Below, in pieces: positions 18,728 to 25,723 of a DNA stretch of 64,000 bases (position 1 is its first letter; each line of letters opens with the position of its first letter). Origin of the DNA: Bradyrhizobium nitroreducens. GTDB taxonomy: Bacteria; Pseudomonadota; Alphaproteobacteria; Rhizobiales; Xanthobacteraceae. The stretch lies in contig NZ_LFJC01000003.1 of assembly GCF_002776695.1 (NCBI RefSeq), positions 295,682 through 359,681 of the forward strand, in the 5' to 3' direction. A model generated the notes under the pieces. It searched no databases, was not told the origin of the DNA, and saw nothing but the letters and a program-made list of their open reading frames with translations. The position numbers were made by a program, and so were the translations under genes.

Positions 18728-18922
18728 TCACCAGCCCAGAACCAGGGCGCACGCGAGGAAGACGACGAACGCCCAGAACGCCAGTCCGGTGACAAGCGCC
18801 GCCATCTCCCGCTCATGCGGATGACGCACTCCAAATTGGTCCAGCAACCACCGCCCCGGCGGCTTGATGACGTTCTCGACGAGGAAATCAAATAAGACGG
18901 ACGCCTCTTTGTCGTCGTCCAT
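18728..18922 (-). CDS. Small membrane protein
   Basis: 64 residues. An amphipathic N-terminal half (DFLVENVIKPPGRWLLDQFG) is followed by one hydrophobic segment (LVTGLAFWAFVVFLACALVLGW) reaching the C-terminus. It lies 36 bases downstream of glmU on the same strand, so it is probably co-transcribed. No function is recognised. Confidence 0.6.
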   Translation of the reverse strand: MDDDKEASVLFDFLVENVIKPPGRWLLDQFGVRHPHEREMAALVTGLAFWAFVVFLACALVLGW

Positions 18923-18958
18923 GCGCGCCCCCTCGCACGAGAAGCACCACCTGGCAGC

Positions 18959-20314
18959 TTATTTCTCCGGTTTCTTGCCGCCCGTCTTCATCTCGCGATA
19001 GCGCGCCGCGCCGCCCTCGCGGATGGTCTGCTGGCTGCGCTCCAGAGCCATGGCATCGTCTGGCACGTCCTTCGTGATCACAGAGCCCGAGCCGATATAG
19101 GCGCCATTGCCGATCTTCACCGGCGCAACCAGCGAGGAGTTGGTGCCGACGAAGGCGCCCTGCCCGATCACCGTCTTGTGTTTCTTGAAGCCGTCGTAGT
19201 TGCAGGTGATGGTGCCGGCGCCGATGTTGGAATTGGCGCCCACGGTGGCATCGCCGATATAGGAGAGATGATTGACCTTGACGCCGGCCTCCAGCGTCGC
19301 CGCCTTGGTTTCCACGAAATTGCCGATGCGCGCGCCGTCGCCGAGCGAGGTGCCGGGCCGCAGCCGCGCATAGGGGCCGATCGAGACGTTCCTGCCGAGC
19401 TTGGTCTCGACGATATGCGAGAAGGAATGGATCACCGTGCCGTCGGCGATCGACACGCCGGGGCCGATCACGACGAACGGCTCGATGGTCACATCCTTGC
19501 CGAACACGGTGTCGGCGGCGAGATAGACCGTATCCGGCGCGATCAGCGTGACGCCGGCCTCCATCGCCGCTTTCCGCAGGCGCGCCTGCATCACGGCTTC
19601 GGCCTCGGCGAGCTGCGCCTTGGTGTTGATGCCGCGCACCTCGTCCTCGCTGGTCTCGATCACCACGGACTCCCATCCCTGCTTGCGGACGATCTCGACC
19701 GCGTCCGTCAGATAATATTCGCCCTTGGAATTGGCATTGCCGATCTGCCCGAGGATTTCGAGCGCGCGGCGGCCGTCGATCGCCATCACGCCGGCATTGC
19801 ACAGATCGATCTTGCGCTCATCAGCGCTCGCATCGGCCTGCTCGCGGATCGCGACGAGGCGTTCGCCCTCGACGATGAAGCGGCCGTAGCCGGTGGGATC
19901 GGCGGCGCGGAAGCCGAGCGCAGCGATCGCGGCGCCGCTGGCAAGCGGCGCGCGCAGCCGCGCAAAGGTCTCGGCCGAGATCAGCGGCGTGTCGCCGAAG
20001 GCGATCAGGAGATCGTCGACGCCGCGCGCGATGGCCTCGCGTGCCGCCAGCACCGCATGCGCGGTGCCGAGCCGCTCCGCTTGCACGAAAGTAAGCACGT
20101 CGGGCCTGATCCGCTTCGCCTCGTCCGCCACCGCCTGGTGGTCGGGACCGATCACGACTGCCAGCGAGGTGCCGGTTCCCTTGGGTGCCGCGGCGAGCAC
20201 GTGGCCAAGCAACGTCTGCTGGGCGACGGGATGCAGCACTTTCGGCAGGCTCGAGCGCATGCGCGTGCCTTCGCCGGCGGCGAGCACGATCGTGAGGCTG
20301 GAACGGGCGGTCAT
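18959..20314 (-). CDS. glmU: Bifunctional GlcNAc-1-phosphate uridyltransferase / glucosamine-1-phosphate acetyltransferase
   Basis: 451 residues, full length. The N-terminal uridyltransferase has [19 protein letters not shown]; the C-terminal left-handed beta-helix acetyltransferase shows hexapeptide repeats ([34 protein letters not shown]) and the conserved catalytic His/Tyr/Asn region. It makes UDP-GlcNAc from GlcN-1-P, acetyl-CoA and UTP. A perfect 14-bp palindrome GATTCGGCCGAATC (20328-20341) sits 13 bases upstream of the ATG, next to the ribosome-binding region, and could affect expression. Confidence 0.97.
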   Translation of the reverse strand: MTARSSLTIVLAAGEGTRMRSSLPKVLHPVAQQTLLGHVLAAAPKGTGTSLAVVIGPDHQAVADEAKRIRPDVLTFVQAERLGTAHAVLAAREAIARGVDDLLIAFGDTPLISAETFARLRAPLASGAAIAALGFRAADPTGYGRFIVEGERLVAIREQADASADERKIDLCNAGVMAIDGRRALEILGQIGNANSKGEYYLTDAVEIVRKQGWESVVIETSEDEVRGINTKAQLAEAEAVMQARLRKAAMEAGVTLIAPDTVYLAADTVFGKDVTIEPFVVIGPGVSIADGTVIHSFSHIVETKLGRNVSIGPYARLRPGTSLGDGARIGNFVETKAATLEAGVKVNHLSYIGDATVGANSNIGAGTITCNYDGFKKHKTVIGQGAFVGTNSSLVAPVKIGNGAYIGSGSVITKDVPDDAMALERSQQTIREGGAARYREMKTGGKKPEK

Positions 20315-20486
20315 CGAAATCCTGTCAGATTCGGCCGAATCAATTGGCGTGACGGGCGGCAGGCCCCCCTGAAATGCTCTCGCCTTGCTACCCCCGCAAA
20401 CGCCCGGAATTCAAGTGCGACACGCTTTTCCTGTTAATGTTCCTTGATTGATTCGGGGAAGCTGCAGGGCTGGGCACTTAACGTTC

Positions 20487-21863
20487 ATGGCAAAGGATTC
20501 CGACCCACTGGCGGATGCCTTCGGCGCCAAGGAGACCGGCGGACTGTTCTCCGGACTTTTGGCCGAGGAAAGCGCGTTCGACCGCCGCTTGATGTGGCGG
20601 CTGGGCTCGTGGGGCGTGGCAGCCGTCGGCGCCGTCACCATCGCAGTGATGGCCAACCAGGCCCAGCTCGGCTGGCGGCGGGACCAGATCGCCTCCGCCG
20701 ATCTTGCGCGCCAGGCCGACCGGCTGCAGGTGCTGACCAAGGAAAGCCAGAACGAAGCGCGCCGGCTCGCGGCCGCCATCGAGACGCTCAACACCGATCG
20801 CGACCGGCTCTATTCGCGCGTCACCGTGCTGGAGCAAGGGCTCGATTCCGTCACCGGCGCCATCGCCAAGCAGAGCACTCCGCCGGCGCAGGCCGGCAAG
20901 CCGCAGGATGCAACGCCGGCGCCGAACGTCGCGCCGGTCGCCTCGACGCCCACCTCCTCCGCTGACAAGCCGCGCACCGAGGCTGCGAAGGAAACGCCCA
21001 AGGACGCGTCCAAGGAAACCATCAGGGAAACGGTCAAGGAAGCCGCGAAGGAGCCGACGAGCCCGCCGCCACAGACCGCGGCAGCGGCCTCGCTCGTGCA
21101 GCAATCGCCGGCCATGAACTCGGCGTTGCCGACCATGCCGCTGGTGCCGTCCAAATCGATCATGGCACCGCCCGATCCGGCTGCGTCGAGATTGATTCAG
21201 CCCGAGACGAACGAGAAGGCCGCGGAGAAGAAGGCAGAGCCGGCGCCGGCTTCGGCCGAAGCCGTCATGGCCGCCGCCAAGCCGCCGGAAGCAGCCGAGA
21301 GCGAATCTCCCGCGATCGCAGTTCAGCAGACGCGTTTCGCGATTGATCTCGGCGGCGCCAATTCGATCGACGGCCTGCGCGCGCTCTGGCGCGGCGTGAC
21401 CAAGTCCAATCCGGAAATCGCAGCGCTGCGGCCGATCATCATGATCAAGGAAGGCACCACCGGACTCGGCATGCAGCTCCGCCTGGGCGCCGGCCCCCTG
21501 GTCAACGCTGCTGCCGCCGCAAAGTTCTGCGCCACCCTCGCCGAGAACGATCGTCACTGCGAGACCACCGTGTTCGACGGCCAGCGGCTGTCGATGCGCG
21601 GCTCGGAAAAGGACAAGGGACAGGAGAAGTCGCAGGACCGGGTTCAGGAGAAGAGCTCCGAGAAGAACCAGGACGCGGCCCCGCAAGCCGAGACGGCGCC
21701 CGCCGCAAAGCCCGAGAAGCCGGACAAGCGCCGCCGCAGCTATTCCTCAAAGCGCTCGTCGAGGCGCGAGGAGCCCGCGCCGGCACCCGCGGCGCAGCCG
21801 GCGCCGGCCAAGCCGGAGACGGCCTCGGCGGCATCGACCCTGACGTCCTTCTTCAGGCGGTAG
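20487..21863 (+). CDS. Membrane-anchored coiled-coil protein with SPOR-like C-terminus
   Basis: 458 residues. A cytoplasmic N-terminus (1-34), one membrane helix at about 36-56, a coiled coil at about 65-115 (ARQADRLQVLTKESQNEARRLAAAIETLN), a long low-complexity Ala/Pro/Lys/Glu region, and a folded domain at about 285-370 (RFAIDLGGANSIDGLRALWRGV ... AAKFCATLAEN) that resembles a divergent SPOR peptidoglycan-binding domain. The tail is Lys/Glu/Gln then Pro/Ala rich. ATG 20487 was chosen because the upstream extension is not conserved in character. I infer a periplasm-spanning envelope protein near the UDP-GlcNAc genes; the SPOR call is moderate. Confidence 0.65.
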   Translation: MAKDSDPLADAFGAKETGGLFSGLLAEESAFDRRLMWRLGSWGVAAVGAVTIAVMANQAQLGWRRDQIASADLARQADRLQVLTKESQNEARRLAAAIETLNTDRDRLYSRVTVLEQGLDSVTGAIAKQSTPPAQAGKPQDATPAPNVAPVASTPTSSADKPRTEAAKETPKDASKETIRETVKEAAKEPTSPPPQTAAAASLVQQSPAMNSALPTMPLVPSKSIMAPPDPAASRLIQPETNEKAAEKKAEPAPASAEAVMAAAKPPEAAESESPAIAVQQTRFAIDLGGANSIDGLRALWRGVTKSNPEIAALRPIIMIKEGTTGLGMQLRLGAGPLVNAAAAAKFCATLAENDRHCETTVFDGQRLSMRGSEKDKGQEKSQDRVQEKSSEKNQDAAPQAETAPAAKPEKPDKRRRSYSSKRSSRREEPAPAPAAQPAPAKPETASAASTLTSFFRR

Positions 21864-21998
21864 GACGTCCCCATCCTCAACGGAAGCCGCTTGCATGCGG
21901 CGATCGGACGCTGCGACCCGCGCTGCCCTTTTGCAGCAGGTTTGCGTTCTTTGACGACGCGCTTGAGGCGGCGCCCCTGTCCGAACTTGCGGAATCCG

Positions 21999-22439
21999 AT
22001 GAACGAACTCGATGATGTCTTGAGGCTGCTCGTCGCGGCGGGAACAGGTCTGCTGATCGGCATCGACCGCGACATGAACGATAAACCGGTGGGAATGCGA
22101 ACCCTCGCGCTGGTCGCTCTCGGCTCCGCGCTGGTGTCGATCTCCGTGATCGAGTTCCAGAACCTGCGCGACCACCCCGATGCGATCTCCAGGGTCATCC
22201 AGGGCGTCGTTGCCGGCGTGCTGACGGGCGTCGGGTTCATCGGCGCAGGCGTCATCCTTCACGACAGCAAGGCGATGACGGTTCATGGCCTCACGACGGC
22301 AGCAACCGTCTGGATTGCGGCGGGCCTCGGAATAGCCTGTGCGCTCGGCGCCTGGCTGCTCGTCGGTGCGGCGATCGCGGTCACCCTGCTCGTGCTGTTC
22401 GTTCTCGGCTGGGTCGAACGTCGCTTGGGCTTGAAATAG
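21999..22439 (+). CDS. MgtC/SapB family membrane protein
   Basis: 146 residues with four predicted membrane helices. The MgtC signature is clear: AAGTGLLIGIDRD, GMRTLALVALGSALVSI, RVIQGVVAGVLTGVGFIGAGVIL, and TVHGLTTAATVWIAAGLGIACALG. Members modulate Mg2+ homeostasis or ATP synthase in intracellular pathogens. This is the short form without the C-terminal ACT-like domain of true MgtC. Start ATG 21999 matches the family N-terminus. Confidence 0.88.
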   Translation: MNELDDVLRLLVAAGTGLLIGIDRDMNDKPVGMRTLALVALGSALVSISVIEFQNLRDHPDAISRVIQGVVAGVLTGVGFIGAGVILHDSKAMTVHGLTTAATVWIAAGLGIACALGAWLLVGAAIAVTLLVLFVLGWVERRLGLK

Positions 22440-22440
22440 C

Positions 22441-22545
22441 GGCACCCAGGCCGATCCCTACATCAGGAAACAACTGCTCGCCTTGGCCGAACGATACGAG
22501 CGCCGGCTGGCCGAGCAGAACCGGAAGATGCCAGGTCGCGCGTGA
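22441..22545 (+). pseudogene. Remnant of a small helical protein gene
   Basis: Bases 22441-22545 read as an open frame ending in TGA whose translation (DPYIRKQLLALAERYERRLA) looks like the C-terminal end of the short DPxxRxQLLxLAERYE proteins I associate with Bradyrhizobium genomes. There is no start codon or N-terminal half: upstream lies the end of the MgtC gene in another frame. It is probably a gene fragment left by rearrangement. Confidence 0.4.
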
Positions 22546-22640
22546 GAGGTCGACCTTGATGGCGGATGCCTGGGCGAGCCGGATCAAGAAACCTCGCCTG
22601 CCCTGTTGCCTGCCCGCGCCATCCCGACCATATTGCCCCC

Positions 22641-23021
22641 ATGACAAAGAAGCCCTTCCGCCTCACGCCCTACCAGGTGCAGTTCCTGCTCGTCGTCGGT
22701 TTCGTCACCGTCGGCTGCGCGCTCTATGTGCGTTATCTCGCGATCGAGTTTTCGCAGGTCGCCCTCGCCTGCGACGCCGGGCTTCAGACGCTGATCTGCA
22801 AGTCGCGGTCGGTCTCGACCGTGCTGTTCAAGAACTCGGTGTTCGGGATCGTCGCGCTGGTGGTTGCGACGCTGAACCTGATGCGGCCCTCGATCGTGCT
22901 GCTCACGGTCGGCCTCGTCGCGGCCGGCCTCGGCATCGTGCTCTACAACGTCGTGCTGTCGGGCCTGGCGATCGGCCTGTTCATTCTTGGATTTGCTCGG
23001 CCCGCGCCCGCCACAGCGTGA
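22641..23021 (+). CDS. Small multi-pass membrane protein
   Basis: 126 residues from ATG 22641 (MTKKPFRLTPYQVQFLLVVG). Three or four hydrophobic segments (VQFLLVVGFVTVGCALYV, FGIVALVVATLNLM, SIVLLTVGLVAAGLGIVLYNVVL, GLAIGLFILGF). Two Cys flank a short loop (LACDAGLQTLICKS). Function unknown. Its last 41 bases overlap the 3' end of the convergent ndvC gene. Confidence 0.7.
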   Translation: MTKKPFRLTPYQVQFLLVVGFVTVGCALYVRYLAIEFSQVALACDAGLQTLICKSRSVSTVLFKNSVFGIVALVVATLNLMRPSIVLLTVGLVAAGLGIVLYNVVLSGLAIGLFILGFARPAPATA

Positions 23022-24597
23022 GCGCGAACAACAGATAGACCGCGCAGGTCCACAGCGACTGCCAATTGTCGCGGCCTTCGTTGAAGAGCACGAAGACGGC
23101 CGACAGCGCCAGCACGCCCGCGAACACCGCTTCCGCGATCGGGCGCTGGCCGATCTGCGGTCGGTTCAGCATCAACAGCGCGAACGGCACCACCGCCATC
23201 GTCAGCGCGGCGTAGGGGAAATCCTTGTAGCGCGGATCGAACACGAAGCCGAGCGCGGTGGCCGCCGCGATCACCGCCGTCACCGCCAGCGTCAGGCCGA
23301 GCACGGCGGTGAGCTTCGACCATTTGCGGCCCTCGCGCGGGCCGAGCAGATCGAGGAAGGTCGGAAGGCTGCGGCCGATCACCATCGCCTGCGCGCAGAA
23401 GATCGGCGACAGGATGCCGGCGAGCAGCAGCGCGCCCCAGAATAGCCAGCCGCCGATGCCGTAGCTCTCGTAGTACATCTTGTCGGCGCCGATCCCGAGC
23501 AGGATCCCCGCCGTCGTCGCCGAGATGCCGACACCGAGCCAGGCCGAGAAGCGCGGCGTCCACGGCCGTCGGCGCAGCGTGATCAGCGCGACTGCGAATA
23601 CCAGCACGGAAAGGCCCATGCCCGCGCCCATGTACCATTTCCAGTACGGGAAATTGCTGATCGGCTCGCCCGGCGGATATTTCAGGCTCCGGCGCACCGA
23701 GTCGTACAGGCCCCAATAGCCCCCGACGGTGCCCTCCAGCTTGCGCTTCCACGGCTGGTCGTAGGACTCGATCAGATTGACCCGGAACTTCCGCGACTTC
23801 GCGAGGCCCAGGATTTCCGAGACGACCCGCGCCTGGTTGGTGCGTGACGGCAGCGCACCATCGCGCATCCGCCCCTCGCTCGGCCAGCCGGTTTCGCCGA
23901 TCAGGATTTCCTTGCCCGGAAACGCCACGACCATGCGCTCGCGGATCGCTTCGACATGGGCGGAGGCGAATTTCGCCTTGACCGGGAAATCCTCCCAATA
24001 GGGCAGGATGTGGATCGTGACGAAGTCGACGGCGTCATAGACCTCGCGATTCTTCAGCCAATATTCCCAGACGTCGGCATAGGTGACGGGCACGCTGACC
24101 TGCGTCTTCACCAGGCGAATGAGGGAGACGAGATCCGCGGTCGTCATCTCACCGCGCAGCAGCACCTCGTTGCCGACGATGACGGCGGTGATGACGTCGG
24201 GGAATTCCTTGGTGAGACGGACGGCGAGCGCGGCCTGCGCGAAGTTCTTGCTGCGGTTGCTGGAGAGCCAGACGCCCTGCAGCACTTTCAGCCCGCCAAC
24301 CCTGGCGGCGATCGCCGGCACCTGATCGAGGCCGTTCTCCATCGAGTAGGTGCGGACGCAGTCGGTGATCTGCTTGAGCTGGCGTAGATCCTGCTCGATC
24401 TGCTCGGCCTCGATATGGGTCCATTCATCCAGCGGCGACTGCTCGCCGCGGAACGGCGCGTAGGAGACGCACTGGACCTTGTCGGCGGGGTCGATCGGGG
24501 CGCGCGCGAGCGTGATTGGCGTGGCCAGCCACCACCACACGGCAGCAATCGCACCCAGTGAAACGAGCAGCAGCGCCAGTGGCGTACGAAGTGAAAT
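22981..24597 (-). CDS. ndvC: NdvC-type membrane beta-glucan glucosyltransferase (GH17-like)
   Basis: About 538 residues. A hydrophobic N-terminal segment is followed by a GH17-like periplasmic domain with the acid/base motif IVGNEVLL and the nucleophile motif LIGETGWPSEG, then about seven membrane helices. Size and layout fit B. japonicum NdvC, needed for the beta-1,6 branches of cyclic beta-(1,3)/(1,6)-glucan. Start: the only standard codon giving most of the protein is GTG 24540, which cuts into the membrane segment. Upstream, ATT at 24597-24595 lies 9 bases after a strong GGAGG and restores ISLRTPLALLLVSLGAIAA; an in-frame stop lies at 24628-24630. I favour the ATT start. The gene diverges from ndvD. 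Confidence 0.85.
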   Translation of the reverse strand: MSLRTPLALLLVSLGAIAAVWWWLATPITLARAPIDPADKVQCVSYAPFRGEQSPLDEWTHIEAEQIEQDLRQLKQITDCVRTYSMENGLDQVPAIAARVGGLKVLQGVWLSSNRSKNFAQAALAVRLTKEFPDVITAVIVGNEVLLRGEMTTADLVSLIRLVKTQVSVPVTYADVWEYWLKNREVYDAVDFVTIHILPYWEDFPVKAKFASAHVEAIRERMVVAFPGKEILIGETGWPSEGRMRDGALPSRTNQARVVSEILGLAKSRKFRVNLIESYDQPWKRKLEGTVGGYWGLYDSVRRSLKYPPGEPISNFPYWKWYMGAGMGLSVLVFAVALITLRRRPWTPRFSAWLGVGISATTAGILLGIGADKMYYESYGIGGWLFWGALLLAGILSPIFCAQAMVIGRSLPTFLDLLGPREGRKWSKLTAVLGLTLAVTAVIAAATALGFVFDPRYKDFPYAALTMAVVPFALLMLNRPQIGQRPIAEAVFAGVLALSAVFVLFNEGRDNWQSLWTCAVYLLFALTLWRARAEQIQE

Positions 24598-24898
24598 CGG
24601 TTCCGTCCTCCGCGAAGGGTCCGTCGATTACCTGCTTGCACGCCGTCTGCCAAGGGGGTGTCCAAGCGGGTGCCCGAATGCCGATCCACTCCCGCGGATC
24701 CGCTGCTCCCCCAAAGGAATAGGGCTGCGGCCGTTCGACCGAGACCTAGCATCGTGACTTTGCTGGACAAAATTCCAAATACAGGTCATGGACTCCGAAA
24801 GACTTTTCCGCCGCATTGGAGACCCATTTGGACGCCATCACCGGCGCGTCCGTGGGAGCCTCCTGACGCGGACGGGCAGCGGATACATTGGGGAATTC
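24598..24898. other. Divergent ndvC/ndvD intergenic region
   Basis: 301 bases hold the control regions of ndvC (minus) and ndvD (plus). I see the ndvC ribosome-binding site (GGAGG on the minus strand, 24607-24611) but no convincing promoter, palindrome or small gene. Confidence 0.5.
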
Positions 24899-25492
24899 AT
24901 GCGGCAACGGGTGTTCGAGTCACGAAATGCGGTCCTGCGGCAGTTCGCCGCCACCTTGGCCGTCTCCTCCCTTCTCCTTCTCGCCGGTCTCGGTGGCGCG
25001 TTCGCCCAGAGCGGCACGCCGGCCCCCGACCAGGGCAAGGCCGCCGCCCAGCCCGCCGACGCCGCCAAGGACGCCGCCCAGAACCAGCGCCGCACCGACG
25101 AGTTCGCTGAAGCCGCCCAGGTCATCAACGGCCCGGCCGGCAACCCCGAATGCGTCTGGCTCGGCCGGCGCGTGGTGCGGCTGATGTGGCGGGATGACCT
25201 CAATACCGCGTTCCGCCATCTCGACCTCTATGACCGCTTCGGCTGCCCCGGCGGCCACATCCAGGCCGCGTTCCGCTGCCTGACCCGGTTCGGCGGCCAG
25301 ATCGATCCCAAGGTCGCCGAGACCCTGGACAGCCGTGTGCACGCCTGCTGGATCAACCCGGCGGCCCAGCCGCAGCAGGCAGCCGCCGCGGCGTCACAGC
25401 CGGCCGCACCGGCCTCAGGCAATCCGCCGGTCCCGCAGCCGGCTGCGAGCCCCTCGCCTGCGGCCAGCCCGTCCCCGGCGCCCCCGAAATAG
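24899..25492 (+). CDS. ndvD: NdvD-like exported glucan biosynthesis protein
   Basis: 197 residues from ATG 24899, chosen because it gives a clean signal peptide (residues 1-38, ending AFAQSG). The mature part has a Cys-containing helical core (NPECVWLGRRVVRLMWRDDLNTAFRHLDLYDRFGCPGGHIQAAFRCLTRFG, written here in parts by its ECVW, FGCPGG and FRCL motifs) with four Cys, flanked by Ala/Gln/Pro low-complexity ends. It lies between ndvC and ndvB as reported for B. japonicum ndvD, which is required for glucan synthesis. The molecular role is unknown; a periplasmic accessory is likely. Confidence 0.75.
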   Translation: MRQRVFESRNAVLRQFAATLAVSSLLLLAGLGGAFAQSGTPAPDQGKAAAQPADAAKDAAQNQRRTDEFAEAAQVINGPAGNPECVWLGRRVVRLMWRDDLNTAFRHLDLYDRFGCPGGHIQAAFRCLTRFGGQIDPKVAETLDSRVHACWINPAAQPQQAAAAASQPAAPASGNPPVPQPAASPSPAASPSPAPPK

Positions 25493-25723
25493 CCCAAGGC
25501 CTTAGTCCCTGCTCGTTTCAGCTGTCGTTCAGGAACGATCGGCCATAGACGCGGTTGGCACTGCCGCGCGTCGTCTCGAAAAGACCATGCCCTCATAAGG
25601 ACATGAGGCCATGACAGTTGAGAAACCGTGCGGCAGAGGTATGCTCCCTTTGCCGCGGACTTGGTCGGATCTCGGGGTCGGATCCGCTTCCCTGCCTCCT
25701 CAGCCCCTTTTGGTTTAGCCGCG

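Noticed and set aside
22441..22640. A small gene between mgtC and the membrane protein
   Set aside because: No start codon for the frame that looks protein-like; treated as a remnant instead.
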